46,251 nt of DNA from Candidatus Omnitrophota bacterium (GTDB taxonomy: Bacteria > Omnitrophota > Gorgyraeia > Zapsychrales > Zapsychraceae). This document shows positions 1 through 8,837 of the stretch, piece by piece (positions within the stretch are counted from its first letter, which is position 1; the number at the start of each line of letters is the position of its first letter). The notes under the pieces are model-generated. The model was not told the DNA's origin and did not search any database. It was given only the letters and a program-made list of their open reading frames with translations. The stretch covers positions 22,976 to 69,226 of the forward strand of contig JADFXQ010000004.1 in the NCBI GenBank assembly GCA_015233495.1, written 5' to 3'. A program made the position numbers and the translations under genes.

Positions 1-167
1 TGGCTTTTAGCCTTAGTAAAGAAGGCGTGGTTTTACTGCCTTGTTCGATTACCGCGCAATCCCCTTATACGAAGAAAGAATGGGCTAAGATAGAAAATTT
101 CGCGGCCGAAGAAGGCGCAAGTTTTTCTAATGTGGAAGCCGCTAAAAATCATTTAAACGCGTTATGA
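1..167 (+). CDS. Type II antitoxin, C-terminal part (start outside window)
   Basis: This is the 3' end of a gene read in the frame beginning at base 3. It encodes about 54 residues ending in TGA. The visible tail has a short beta-like stretch (GVVLLP), then EWAKIENFAAEEG and a C-terminal helix ending VEAAKNHLNAL. This is the layout of small antitoxins paired with RelE-like toxins, in which a tail follows the DNA-binding part. Its stop overlaps the ATG of the next gene (ATGA, 164-167), the usual antitoxin-toxin coupling. The DNA-binding N-terminus lies outside the window, so the fold family cannot be named. The role as antitoxin is inferred mainly from the neighbour. Confidence 0.55.
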   Translation, partial: AFSLSKEGVVLLPCSITAQSPYTKKEWAKIENFAAEEGASFSNVEAAKNHLNAL

Positions 168-442
168 GATTTGTTTTTCAATCCTCGTTTGATCGGTCTC
201 TTAAAAATTTATCCTGAACTGAAAAATCAGAAATTAAAGAAGCCGCTGTACAACTCATGGATATTTTATCATCGGATCGGCATATCCATAAAGGGCTTGG
301 TACGAAACGATTAAGAGGCGATTTCTGGGAAGTGCGCAAGGGAATTAAATCCCGGATTTTGTTTTCTTGGAAAGGCGATGTTGTTTTGTTTGTTCTTGCC
401 GGAGATCACGATGATATCCGGAAATTTTTAAAAAATTCATGA
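164..442 (+). pseudogene. RelE-like toxin interrupted by an in-frame TGA
   Basis: Reading from the ATG at 164, the frame gives MRFVFQSSFDRSLKNLS, then a TGA at 215-217. It continues without shift through EIKEAAVQLMD, KGLGTKRLRGDFWEVRKGIKSR and a C-terminal LAGDHDDIRKFLKN to TGA at 440-442. About 92 residues is normal for RelE/ParE-type toxins (ribosome-associated mRNA interferases). The motif order (helical start, then basic K-L-R-G-x-xWE-x-R strand, then a hydrophobic strand and a short tail) fits. The in-frame TGA most simply means an inactivated toxin, a point mutation or a read error. Restart at the internal ATG at 257 would lose the first helices. It overlaps the upstream antitoxin by 4 bases and ends 9 bases before rsmE. 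Confidence 0.6.
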
Positions 443-451
443 ATGTGAAAT

Positions 452-1180
452 ATGCCGCGATTTTATTTTCCAGCCTTTGAATTGTCTGATAAACAGATAG
501 TCATAACTGATCCAAGAGAGATTCATCATTCGCGGGATGTTTTGCGTTTGAAAATCGGCTCGGACGTTGAAGTGTTTAATGGTCGGGGCGAGGTCGTCAC
601 GGGGATTATTGCGGCGATGGACAGTCTACGCATGCAAGTTGCGGTTCAGCAGACCCGCCGGGAAACTTCGGGTTTGCCGCGATTGATTTTGGCCTGCGCT
701 ATACCGAAAAAAAGCAAGTTTGAATGGATAATTGAAAAAGCCACGGAACTGGGAGTTTGGGAAATAATTCCTTTAAAAACCCGGCGCTCTCTGATTGAAC
801 TGAAAGGCGAGAGAGCGCTTGGCAAACAACAGCGCTATGAAACTGTGGCGCTTAACGCGGCGAAACAATCCAAACGGCCGGATATTCCCCGGATCCGTCC
901 AGTTATGGATTTCAAATTAGCGGTCGATGATTTGACGCGAACCGGGGCGGTGATTATTCCGAGTTTAGCGGGAGAAACCTTGCCTTTGTTAAAGGTTTTA
1001 AATCAGCTGCCTCGTCCTCAACAGCTCGCCTTCTTGATCGGCCCGGAAGGCGATTTTACTTTGGATGAATACGGTTACGCCCATAAAAAATGTCTTCCCG
1101 TCTCTTTGGGTTCCACAGTTTTAAAAGTCGAAACCGCGGCGATTTGCGCTTTGTCGTTTGCGGCGCAATTTTATTTTTGA
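452..1180 (+). CDS. rsmE: 16S rRNA (uracil-1498-N3)-methyltransferase RsmE
   Basis: RsmE methylates N3 of U1498 in helix 44 of 16S rRNA using S-adenosylmethionine. At 242 residues it is the usual family length. The N-terminal PUA-like part (about 1-75) contains HHSRDVLRLKIGSDVEVFNG, a typical RsmE start. The C-terminal SPOUT methyltransferase part has the knot signatures LIGPEGDFTLDE and LGSTVLKVETAAICAL, which bind SAM. Also present are KKSKFEWIIEKATELGV and NAAKQSKRPDIP, conserved in the family. No strong ribosome-binding site is visible before 452, but the MPRFYFP start is typical. The following 100 bases carry the recA promoter. Confidence 0.95.
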   Translation: MPRFYFPAFELSDKQIVITDPREIHHSRDVLRLKIGSDVEVFNGRGEVVTGIIAAMDSLRMQVAVQQTRRETSGLPRLILACAIPKKSKFEWIIEKATELGVWEIIPLKTRRSLIELKGERALGKQQRYETVALNAAKQSKRPDIPRIRPVMDFKLAVDDLTRTGAVIIPSLAGETLPLLKVLNQLPRPQQLAFLIGPEGDFTLDEYGYAHKKCLPVSLGSTVLKVETAAICALSFAAQFYF

Positions 1181-1196
1181 GGCGTTTCAACAGCAG

Positions 1197-1225
1197 TTGA
1201 CAATCCTCGACCCCTTCGCTATAAT
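1197..1225 (+). promoter_or_regulatory. Consensus sigma-70 promoter for recA
   Basis: TTGACA (1197-1202) and TATAAT (1220-1225) are separated by exactly 17 bases, a perfect match to the sigma-70 consensus. Transcription would start near 1232, giving a leader of about 50 bases before the recA ATG at 1285. No LexA-like palindrome was recognised over the promoter. This suggests strong basal expression rather than obvious SOS repression, though LexA boxes vary between phyla. Confidence 0.85.
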
Positions 1226-1284
1226 CACTGTCTCCCGTTTTATGATAAATAATATTATTAACGTCATCTAAGGGAAGGTGAGCT

Positions 1285-2358
1285 ATGGTTGAGACGAAGA
1301 AAGCGATCGAAACGGAAAAAAAGGGCGCGGCGGAAACCGAAAAGAAAAATCTGGAGTTGGATAATAAAAAAAAGGCGTTGGAGCTGGCCTTAAGTCAGAT
1401 TGAGAAACAATTTGGCAAGGGTTCGATCATGAAGCTCGACGGCACGGTAAAAACGGATATTGACGCGATCCCGACCGGGTCTTTGGCTTTGGATTTGGCG
1501 ATCGGCGTGGGCGGGGTGCCGCGCGGCCGGGTGATCGAAATTTTCGGGCCGGAATCTTCGGGGAAAACAACTTTGACCTTGAGCATTATCCGCGAGGCGC
1601 AGAAGCTCGGCGGAGTGGCCGCGTTTATTGACGCGGAACACGCGTTTGATTCCGGATACGCCAAAAAAATCGGCGTGACTCTGGAAGATTTATTGGTTTC
1701 TCAGCCGGACACCGGCGAGCAGGCTTTGGAGATCGCCGAGACTTTGGTGCGCTCTAACGCGGTGGATCTGGTGGTGATTGATTCGGTTGCCGCTTTGACG
1801 CCCAAAGCGGAAATCGAAGGCGATATGGGCGATTCGCATATGGGATTGCAGGCGCGTTTGATGTCCCAGGCCTTGCGTAAATTGACCGCGGCGATCAACA
1901 AATCACGGACCTGCGTGATTTTTATCAATCAAATCCGCATGAAAATCGGGATCATGTTCGGCAATCCGGAAACAACAACCGGGGGACGGGCGCTTAAGTT
2001 TTACGCTTCGATCCGCATTGATTTGCGCAAAACCGATTCGATCAAACAAGGCGAGAATTTTATCGGCCACGCGGTCAAGGCTAAGATCGTGAAAAATAAA
2101 GTGGCGCCGCCGTTTAAAGAGGCGATTTTTGAGATATATTTCAATGAAGGGATTTCCCGTTCCGCGGATATTTTGGAGCTGGGGGTCCGTTATAATGTCG
2201 TTGAGAAAAGCGGCGCTTGGTTCGCTTATGAAAAAGAAAAAATCGGCCAGGGCAAAGATAATGCGCGCAAGTTTTTGATGGAAAATCCCAAGCTTCTCGA
2301 AAAAATCGAGAAACAAATCATCAAAGCCGCGGCCGAGGAATTGAAAGCGAACGCGTAA
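1285..2358 (+). CDS. recA: Recombinase RecA
   Basis: RecA forms ATP-dependent filaments on single-stranded DNA for homologous recombination, and acts as a co-protease in SOS. The 357-residue product has Walker [10 protein letters not shown], the MAW-like stretch [13 protein letters not shown], Walker [11 protein letters not shown], loop L1 around [12 protein letters not shown] and the [20 protein letters not shown] loop L2. The first roughly 40 residues are an unusually Lys/Glu-rich extension before the canonical [15 protein letters not shown] core. A ribosome-binding site (GGAAGGTGAG) lies just upstream. It is followed 15 bases later by recX, the usual pairing. Confidence 0.98.
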   Translation: MVETKKAIETEKKGAAETEKKNLELDNKKKALELALSQIEKQFGKGSIMKLDGTVKTDIDAIPTGSLALDLAIGVGGVPRGRVIEIFGPESSGKTTLTLSIIREAQKLGGVAAFIDAEHAFDSGYAKKIGVTLEDLLVSQPDTGEQALEIAETLVRSNAVDLVVIDSVAALTPKAEIEGDMGDSHMGLQARLMSQALRKLTAAINKSRTCVIFINQIRMKIGIMFGNPETTTGGRALKFYASIRIDLRKTDSIKQGENFIGHAVKAKIVKNKVAPPFKEAIFEIYFNEGISRSADILELGVRYNVVEKSGAWFAYEKEKIGQGKDNARKFLMENPKLLEKIEKQIIKAAAEELKANA

Positions 2359-2373
2359 GCCTTTTGAGGATGG

Positions 2374-2868
2374 ATGATTGTGGATGGAAAATCGCAGCAG
2401 GATATGCAAGGCGCGAAGCAGAGCGTTTTTCGCCTGTTGAAATTTCGGCCGCGCAGCGTAGGCGAGATCCGAGAAAAGTTGGCGGCAAAAAATTTTGACG
2501 CGTCGACGATCGAACAGACGGTTGATTATTTTAAAAAGCAGCAATTGCTCGATGACCGGTTGTTTGCCCGGGGTTGGGCAGCCTCCCGTTTGAAAAAGCC
2601 CTGGGGCATTGCCCGTATCCGGCGGGAGTTGCGGGATAAAGGCGTTGACGCTGAAAGCATTAACGCCGCGTTCGCGGCGCAGTTTGGAGAATATGATGAG
2701 GCGCAAACGGTTCTGGATTTGGCCAAGCGCCGGGCCGAAAAATACCGGGATAATGATGTTTTAACGGCGAAACGCCGGCTTTATGATTATTTATGCCGCC
2801 GGGGATTTAGCGCGGCCGCGGTCAGCAAAACCTTGAGGACGATTTATCGCCATGATGACAACGGATGA
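2374..2868 (+). CDS. recX: Regulatory protein RecX
   Basis: RecX modulates RecA filament extension. The 164-residue protein consists of RecX three-helix repeats. The first contains LLKFRPRSVGEIREKL, the second DDRLFARGWAASRLKKPWGIARIRREL, and the third RRLYDYLCRRGFSAAAVSKTL. The start at 2374 has a TGAGGA site four bases upstream. Its 3' end overlaps the alaS start by 17 bases, so recA, recX and alaS are probably one transcript. Function in this organism rests on family membership and on the recA neighbour. Confidence 0.9.
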   Translation: MIVDGKSQQDMQGAKQSVFRLLKFRPRSVGEIREKLAAKNFDASTIEQTVDYFKKQQLLDDRLFARGWAASRLKKPWGIARIRRELRDKGVDAESINAAFAAQFGEYDEAQTVLDLAKRRAEKYRDNDVLTAKRRLYDYLCRRGFSAAAVSKTLRTIYRHDDNG

Positions 2869-5527
2869 AATTCGCCAAAAATTTTTTGATTTTTTTGCCT
2901 CAAAAGAGCATAAGATCATTGCCAGCGATTCGCTGGTTCCGAAAGATGATCCCACCGTCTTATTTACTACCGCCGGCATGCAGCAGTTTAAGCGCCAGTT
3001 TTTAGGCCATGTCGATGATTTCCGTCGAGCGGTTACCGCCCAGAAATGTTTGCGCACTGACGACTTGGACCATGTGGGCGTGACCGATTGTCATCACACG
3101 TTTTTTGAGATGCTTGGCAATTTTTCTTTTGGCGATTATTTCAAACGGGAAGCGATTCTTTGGGCCTGGGAATTTTTGACCCGGGTTGTTCATATTTCGC
3201 CGGACCGTTTATGGGTTTCGGTGAATAAGGACGACGCGGAAGCGGAAAAGATTTGGCTTGCCGAAATTGGAATCGCGCCGAAAAATATTTTTCATCTGGG
3301 CGATAAAAGCAATTTTTGGCCTTCGAACGCCCGGTTAAACGGGCCAAATGGCCCTTGCGGACCCTGTTCGGAAATTTTTTATGATTACACGCCAGAAAGT
3401 TCATCCGTTCCGGCGGACCCGGATGATGAGCCGGGCCGGTTCACGGAAGTCTGGAATTTGGTTTTCACCCAGTTTGACCGCAAAGACGGCGGCAAACTCG
3501 ATGCCTTGCCCGGAAAAAATATCGACACCGGCATGGGGTTGGAACGTTTGGCGGCGGTGTTGCAAGGGAAGAAAAACAATTTCGAAATTGATTTATTCGT
3601 TCCAATTTTACGCGCGATTGAAACGCGTTTGGCGAAGCAAAATCCTTTGCCGTTAAGGGATAAACGAGTGATCGCCGACCATTTGCGCGCCGTGGTTTTT
3701 GGAATCAATGACGGCGTCGTCCCTTCCAACGAAGGCCGCGGTTATGTGATGAAAAAATTGATCATTTCGCTTTCGGACATCGCGATTCGCGCCGGCCATG
3801 ATCAGGCTCCGGTGATTTATCAGCTGGTGCCGTCGGTTTTTGAAGCCATGGGAGGCGCTTATCCCGAATTGGCGTCCAAAATCGACGATATCGCGGCGAT
3901 GATCAAAACTATGGAAAGCGGTTATATAAAGTTGCGGGGCCAGCGTATGCCGGAATTTGAGGGAAAATTACGCGAGTTAAAAAACCATAAAATTGCCGGC
4001 GAAGATTTAGCGGCCCGGATTGGCAAATTGATGTTTATGTTCCGCGACACCTACGGTTTGACATTGGAAGCGATGCGCTCGGCGGTCCGCGTCGAATACG
4101 GCGATGGGACCGTCGGAGACATCAACGCGTTTTTTAAAGCCTCAGTAGGGGTTTTTGAAACCGCGATGAAAGAGCAGCAAGATAAATCCCGCGCCGCCAG
4201 TAAAATGACCGGCAATGTATTTACCAACACGGGGCTTAAACTTAACGTTAAAAAAACCGATTTCACCGGCTACAACCACGATCATACCACCGGGACCATT
4301 ATCAAAATTGTGAAAGACAATCAAACAACGTATGCAGCCGGCAAAGGCGAGGTTATTCAGATTTGTTTGGATAAATCCCCGTTTTACGCCGAATCCGGCG
4401 GACAAGTCGGGGACACCGGTGAGCTCACCACAAAAATGGGCGGCCGGTTTTTAGTGCAGGCTACTCAAAAGATTGATGATATTTTTTTACATAGCGGCGT
4501 GATTGAAGAAGGAATTTTTCGGGTCAATGATCAGGTTTTGGCGCGCCTTGATGTGGAACGGCGATTAGCGATAATGCGGCATCATACCGCGACGCATTTA
4601 TTACAGGCCGCGTTACGCCAGGTTTTAGGGACCCATGTCAAGCAGCAGGGTTCGGCGGTGGACGCCGAGCGCCTGCGTTTCGATTTTACGCACGGCAAAG
4701 CTTTAACCAAAGCGGAAATCAGCGCGGTTGAAAAAGCGGTTAATGATATGGTGATGAGCTGCGAAACCGTGACCAAAGAGGAGTTGTCGCTTGCGGAAGC
4801 AAAGGCGAGCGGCGCCTTGGCTTTTTTCGCGGAAAAATACGGCGATACGGTCCGCGTTGTTACGATAGGAAATTATTCAAAAGAATTTTGCGGCGGCACG
4901 CATTTGGATGTGACGGGTCAAGTGGGGTTATTTAAAATTGTTTCCGAAAGCGCGATCGCCCAAGGGATACGCCGCATTGAGGCAAAAGCCGGCAGCCGGG
5001 CGTGGGAATACGTTTGCGCTTTGGAAGAACAGATCGATGAAACCGCCCGGGTCATTAAAGCGGCGCGGTCAGAGGTGATCAGTCGTGTTAAAGCCTTGTT
5101 AACGCAAAACGAGCAAATGGCCAAAGAACGCGCTGCGGCCAAATTCGAATCGATTCGCAACACGATAGGGACGCTTATCGAAACAGCGGACCTATACGCG
5201 GGAGCGAAAGTGATTGCCGCGACCTTTGAAGACGCGGATATTAATATGCTGCGCAAAGTCGTGGACGCGATTCGTCCGCAGGTTAAGTCTTTCGCGGTTG
5301 TTTTAGGAGGCAAAGCGCCGGGCGCGGGATCGTTGTTAGCCGCGTTTTCCGATGATTTGGCGCAAAAGGGACTGAACGCCCAAAGCCTAATTAACGATCT
5401 CGCTGTTTTGATTGCCGGCAGCGGCGGCGGACGGGCAACGATGGCCCAGGCGGGAAGCAAAAATCCGCAAAACGTGAGCCAAGCCGTTGCCGCGGGACTC
5501 GCGAAGCTGAAAGGGCTTCTGGGATGA
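2852..5527 (+). CDS. alaS: Alanyl-tRNA synthetase
   Basis: AlaRS charges tRNA-Ala and clears mischarged Ser/Gly. At 891 residues it is full length. The class II catalytic core starts with IRQKFFDFFASKEHKII and contains LFTTAGMQQFKRQFLG and NGPNGPCGPCSEIFYD. The editing domain carries the metal ligands HHTATHLL and CGGTHLD. The C-terminal part ends in a DHHA1-like glycine-rich segment (GSGGGRATMAQAG). The gene starts inside recX, and its final TGA overlaps the ATG of hisD (ATGA, 5524-5527), indicating translational coupling into the histidine genes. Confidence 0.98.
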   Translation: MMTTDEIRQKFFDFFASKEHKIIASDSLVPKDDPTVLFTTAGMQQFKRQFLGHVDDFRRAVTAQKCLRTDDLDHVGVTDCHHTFFEMLGNFSFGDYFKREAILWAWEFLTRVVHISPDRLWVSVNKDDAEAEKIWLAEIGIAPKNIFHLGDKSNFWPSNARLNGPNGPCGPCSEIFYDYTPESSSVPADPDDEPGRFTEVWNLVFTQFDRKDGGKLDALPGKNIDTGMGLERLAAVLQGKKNNFEIDLFVPILRAIETRLAKQNPLPLRDKRVIADHLRAVVFGINDGVVPSNEGRGYVMKKLIISLSDIAIRAGHDQAPVIYQLVPSVFEAMGGAYPELASKIDDIAAMIKTMESGYIKLRGQRMPEFEGKLRELKNHKIAGEDLAARIGKLMFMFRDTYGLTLEAMRSAVRVEYGDGTVGDINAFFKASVGVFETAMKEQQDKSRAASKMTGNVFTNTGLKLNVKKTDFTGYNHDHTTGTIIKIVKDNQTTYAAGKGEVIQICLDKSPFYAESGGQVGDTGELTTKMGGRFLVQATQKIDDIFLHSGVIEEGIFRVNDQVLARLDVERRLAIMRHHTATHLLQAALRQVLGTHVKQQGSAVDAERLRFDFTHGKALTKAEISAVEKAVNDMVMSCETVTKEELSLAEAKASGALAFFAEKYGDTVRVVTIGNYSKEFCGGTHLDVTGQVGLFKIVSESAIAQGIRRIEAKAGSRAWEYVCALEEQIDETARVIKAARSEVISRVKALLTQNEQMAKERAAAKFESIRNTIGTLIETADLYAGAKVIAATFEDADINMLRKVVDAIRPQVKSFAVVLGGKAPGAGSLLAAFSDDLAQKGLNAQSLINDLAVLIAGSGGGRATMAQAGSKNPQNVSQAVAAGLAKLKGLLG

Positions 5528-6747
5528 AAATTTTGTCGAAAGACGGGCAAGGCATCCAGCAATTGTTCAACCGCGGCGCGCATTTCCGGCGCCGGAACAT
5601 TGAGCAAAAAGTGGGGAAGATCATTGAAGATGTCCGGCTCAACGGCGACGAAGCTGTTTTAAGATACACCAAACAATTTGACCGAGTGAAGCTGACCCCG
5701 AAAAATTTGCGGGTCGGCGAATGCGAAATCAGCGCCGGGTTTCAGAGCATCACCAGTGATTTCATCGAAGATCTGAAAATTGTCATCAACAATGTTTCCC
5801 ATTTTTATAAACGTCAAGTCCAGAAACCGTGCCGGGTTAAAGATGAAGAAGGCATTCTGCTCAAGGAAAACATTGTGCCTTTGGAAAGTGTCGGCATTTA
5901 TATCCCTGCGGGAACCGCGCCGTTAGTTTCCTCGGTTTACATGACAGTGATCCCGGCAAAAATGGCGGGCGTGAAACGCATCGTCATTATGACCCCGCCG
6001 GATAGCAATGGGCATATCAACCCGCATATTTTAGCGGTCGCGAATCTTTTAAAGGTTAATGAAATTTATAAAGTCGGCGGCGCGCAGGCGATCGCGGCTT
6101 TGGCTTTGGGAACCAAGACCATTCCGCGGGTGGATAAAATCATTGGCCCGGGCAATATGTATGTCACGGAGGCGAAACGACAGGTTTTTGGCTATGTGGA
6201 TATTGATATGCTGGCTGGACCGTCCGAGTTGGCGATTATCGCGACGCGGTATAGCAATATTAATTTCATCATCGCGGATTTAGAGAGTCAAATCGAGCAT
6301 CTAGGCGGGATGGCGGTTTTAGTCACCACGCATAAACAACTGTTGAAGCAATTGCGCGAAAAAGTACCGGGTTCTTATGGCATTTGCGCCAAGAATATCG
6401 ACGAGGCGATTGATATTGTCAACCGTATCGCTCCGGAGCATTTGGAGATTATGACGAATAATCCCGGGAGCGTCGCCAAGAAAATTATTCATGCTGGCGC
6501 GATATTTTTAGGCGAATACAGCCCGACCGCTTTGGGCGATTACGCGGCGGGCCCGAGTCATGTCCTGCCGACTATGGGATCGGCGCGTTTTTTTTCCGGT
6601 TTAGGAGGTTCAGATTTTACGAAAAAAAGCCACATCATTTCTTATTCCAAACGGGCTTTGGAAAAAGTGCGCGGTCCGATTGAAAAGATTGCGATGTTGG
6701 AAGGATTGAAAAAACACGCGGAAGCGGTGAAAGCAAGATTTATTTAA
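5524..6747 (+). CDS. hisD: Histidinol dehydrogenase
   Basis: HisD catalyses the last two steps of histidine synthesis, L-histidinol to histidine, with two NAD+. The 407 residues are slightly shorter than many homologues but hold the family landmarks. These include VGIYIPAGTAPLVSSVYM, the KVGGAQAIAALALGT segment, GPGNMYVTEAKRQV and LAGPSE. Catalytic or zinc residues are seen in ESQIEHLGG (Gln/His), APEHLE (Glu/His) and GDYAAGPSHVLPT (Asp), plus the C-terminal His of LKKHAEAV. It is translationally coupled to alaS by a 4-base overlap and leads the his cluster. Confidence 0.97.
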   Translation: MKILSKDGQGIQQLFNRGAHFRRRNIEQKVGKIIEDVRLNGDEAVLRYTKQFDRVKLTPKNLRVGECEISAGFQSITSDFIEDLKIVINNVSHFYKRQVQKPCRVKDEEGILLKENIVPLESVGIYIPAGTAPLVSSVYMTVIPAKMAGVKRIVIMTPPDSNGHINPHILAVANLLKVNEIYKVGGAQAIAALALGTKTIPRVDKIIGPGNMYVTEAKRQVFGYVDIDMLAGPSELAIIATRYSNINFIIADLESQIEHLGGMAVLVTTHKQLLKQLREKVPGSYGICAKNIDEAIDIVNRIAPEHLEIMTNNPGSVAKKIIHAGAIFLGEYSPTALGDYAAGPSHVLPTMGSARFFSGLGGSDFTKKSHIISYSKRALEKVRGPIEKIAMLEGLKKHAEAVKARFI

Positions 6748-6799
6748 ACACAACCTTTGTTTTTCCCAGGCGGGCGGAGGTTGCAGGTGGAGGATTTTT

Positions 6800-7417
6800 A
6801 TGAATCGCAGCGCGCAGGTTGATCGCAAAAGCAAGGAAACCGAAATCAGCGCCAGCTTGAACATCGACGGCACCGGCCAGTCCAAGATCAAAACCCAGAT
6901 CGGTATTCTGGACCATATGTTGGAGTTATTTGCGTTTCATGGATTTTTTGATTTGGCTGTTCAGGTCCAAAAAGCCGACCTGAATATTGACCTGCATCAT
7001 ACCAATGAAGATATCGGCATTGTGCTGGGCAAGGTGTTTAAAAAGGCGCTGGGTGATGACAAAGCCGGGATCCGAAGGTTTGGATCAGGGTTTGCTCCCA
7101 TGGAAGCTATGTTGGCCCAGGTGGTGATCGATGTGAGCGGCCGGGGATATTTGCATTTGGATTATGAACCGGCGGCGAAAAATTCTTGAGCCAAAATCGA
7201 AGACGGTTATTCCGGCGAATATTTGGAACATTTTTTGGAATCTTTCGCGCATAATTGCGGCGCAACTCTGCATCTGACATTAAAAGGCGGCGGCAGTGAT
7301 TTGCATACAGCGTTGGAAGCGGTTTTTAAGGCTTTGGCCTTAGCTTTGGACCAAGCGACGCAGGTTGACGCGCGCCGGGGCGGTAAGGTGCCGTCCACAA
7401 AAGGGATTATTGATTAA
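6800..7417 (+). pseudogene. hisB: Imidazoleglycerol-phosphate dehydratase, interrupted by in-frame TGA
   Basis: HisB dehydrates imidazole-glycerol phosphate using two Mn2+. From the ATG at 6800 (good GGTGGAGG site) the frame reads GILDHMLELFAFHGFFDL and the metal motif LHHTNED (H66, H67, E70). It then meets TGA at 7187-7189 (codon 130), and continues in the same frame with EHFLESFAHNCGATLHL and the C-terminal PSTKGIID to the stop at 7417. Read through, it is about 205 residues, normal for the monofunctional enzyme. The second metal motif is usually HHxxE, but here it reads H169-T170-A-L-E173, so one expected ligand is a Thr. The neighbours hisD and hisH are intact. It may be a nonsense allele, sequencing error or suppressed stop. 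Confidence 0.85.
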
Positions 7418-7422
7418 AATAT

Positions 7423-8022
7423 ATGATCGCGATTATCGATTATGGCATGGGGAATTTACGCAGTGTGCAAAAAGCCATTGAATTGGCCGGGGGAGAGACC
7501 TGCGTGACTCAGGACGCGGCGCAGATTCGCGGCGCTGACAAAGTGGTGTTGCCTGGGGTGGGCGCCATGCGGCCGGCCATGGAACAGTTAAAAAGGCTGG
7601 AATTGATCCCGGAGATAGAGTCCGCGGTCAAAGCGGGAAAGCCTTTTTTAGGGATTTGCCTCGGATATCAATTATTGTTTCAAAGCAGTGATGAAGGCGG
7701 TGTTGTGGCTGGTTTAGGCATTTTGTCCGGTCCGGTCGTTAAGTTCGCTTCTTTAAAAATTCCGCAAATGGGTTGGAATCAAATAGAGTTGCGGCAAAAA
7801 GATTGTCCTTTGTATCAGGGTGTGCCGGAAGGATCTTACGTGTATTTTTGTCACTCTTATCATCCCTATCCGGCAGATAATTCGATTATTGCTACGACAA
7901 CAAAATACGGGATGGATTTTGCGTCTTCGGTTTGCCGGGGCAGGTTGTTTGGCGTGCAATTCCACCCGGAGAAAAGCCAAGGGGTTGGGAAAAAAATACT
8001 CGAAAATTTCGTTAAATTATAA
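7423..8022 (+). CDS. hisH: Imidazole glycerol phosphate synthase, glutamine amidotransferase subunit
   Basis: HisH hydrolyses glutamine and passes ammonia to HisF to make imidazole-glycerol phosphate and AICAR. The 199-residue protein begins IAIIDYGMGNLRSVQKAIE. It has the nucleophile elbow GICLGYQLLF with catalytic Cys, and the C-terminal FHPEKSQ with the His-Glu of the triad. The oxyanion-region segment PQMGWNQI is also present. It follows hisB by 5 bases. The partner hisF lies two genes downstream, separated by hisA. Confidence 0.97.
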   Translation: MIAIIDYGMGNLRSVQKAIELAGGETCVTQDAAQIRGADKVVLPGVGAMRPAMEQLKRLELIPEIESAVKAGKPFLGICLGYQLLFQSSDEGGVVAGLGILSGPVVKFASLKIPQMGWNQIELRQKDCPLYQGVPEGSYVYFCHSYHPYPADNSIIATTTKYGMDFASSVCRGRLFGVQFHPEKSQGVGKKILENFVKL

Positions 8023-8025
8023 AAA

Positions 8026-8107
8026 GACCAAAATTTAAAACAATCCATTGTGAATTTTAGGTTTTCAATTTGAATTTTTGTATTTATTTTGTCCTTTAAA
8101 TTTTGTC
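8026..8107. repeat. AT-rich spacer with long-armed inverted repeat between hisH and hisA
   Basis: The 95-base gap between hisH and hisA is strongly AT-rich, unlike the flanking genes. The left arm 8026-8039 (GACCAAAATTTAAA) is the inverse of 8095-8107 (TTTAAATTTTGTC) apart from one extra C. The interior holds near-repeats of GAATTTT and TTTTCAATTTGAA. It breaks an otherwise tight operon, and the hisA ATG follows with no visible ribosome-binding site. It may be a remnant of a small repeat element, or a weak structure between cistrons. Confidence 0.6.
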
Positions 8108-8117
8108 ATTTAAACAT

Positions 8118-8837
8118 ATGATTATTTACCCGGCTATTGATATTCAAGATAAAAAGGTCGTTCGGCTGCGCCAGGGAAATTTTGACGAGGTGACCGAATA
8201 TAACCGGGACCCGGTGGCCATGGCTAAACATTGGGAAGCGCAAGGCGCGGCCTGGCTGCATATAGTTGATTTGGACGGCGCCCGCGCCGGGGAAATCAAA
8301 AATTTCAATTTGATCCGGTCGATTGCCGCGGCAGTAAAAGTGCCGGTGCAAATGGGCGGGGGAGTACGGACGATCGAAGATGTGAAAAAATTGATTAACG
8401 CGGGAGTCCGGCGGGTGGTTTTGGGGACCAAGGTGGTGGAAGATAAGGCGTTTTTAAATACGGTTTTATCTTACAGCGCTGAGAAGATTGCCGTGAGTAT
8501 GGATTGCGCCGACGGGTTTTTAACCACGCGAGGCTGGACGCGCAAGACCGATTGGAAAGCGGTGGATTTTGTCCGGTCTTGGGTCGATTTAGGGCTGCAG
8601 CATTTGATTTATACGGACATTAGCCGTGACGGGATGTTGACGGGGCCCAATTTAGCGGCATTAAAAGAGATTTTAAAAGCGGCCAGAATCCCGGTGATCG
8701 CTTCCGGAGGGGTGGCTTCGATCGAGGATGTAAAACTTTTGAAAAAGTTGGAACCCGACGGTTTAGCCGGTTTGATTACCGGCAAGGCTTTGTATGAGGG
8801 CCGGTTGGATCTGAAAGAGGCCATGGCGGTATGTTGA
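8118..8837 (+). CDS. hisA: Phosphoribosylformimino-5-aminoimidazole carboxamide ribotide isomerase
   Basis: HisA opens the ribose ring of ProFAR by an Amadori rearrangement to PRFAR. It is a (beta/alpha)8 barrel of about 239 residues starting [20 protein letters not shown]. The catalytic Asp in AIDI and the phosphate-binding loops GGGVRT and ASGGVAS are visible, as is [14 protein letters not shown] carrying the second catalytic Asp. I chose the ATG at 8118 over a TTG at 8103 because MIIYPAID is the conserved N-terminus. The 3' end overlaps hisF by 7 bases. Confidence 0.96.
   Translation: MIIYPAIDIQDKKVVRLRQGNFDEVTEYNRDPVAMAKHWEAQGAAWLHIVDLDGARAGEIKNFNLIRSIAAAVKVPVQMGGGVRTIEDVKKLINAGVRRVVLGTKVVEDKAFLNTVLSYSAEKIAVSMDCADGFLTTRGWTRKTDWKAVDFVRSWVDLGLQHLIYTDISRDGMLTGPNLAALKEILKAARIPVIASGGVASIEDVKLLKKLEPDGLAGLITGKALYEGRLDLKEAMAVC

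Noticed and set aside
1903-2706. Minus-strand 267-codon open frame opposite recA/recX
   Set aside because: Shadow frame of strongly conserved genes; composition Phe/Arg/Leu-rich without domains.
4918-5607. Minus-strand 229-codon open frame opposite alaS
   Set aside because: It lies wholly opposite conserved alaS/hisD coding sequence and has no recognisable motif.
7187-7230. Selenocysteine insertion signal after the hisB TGA
   Set aside because: Only a 3-bp CGG/CCG stem is visible near 7203-7216; no catalytic Cys/Sec is expected at this site in HisB.
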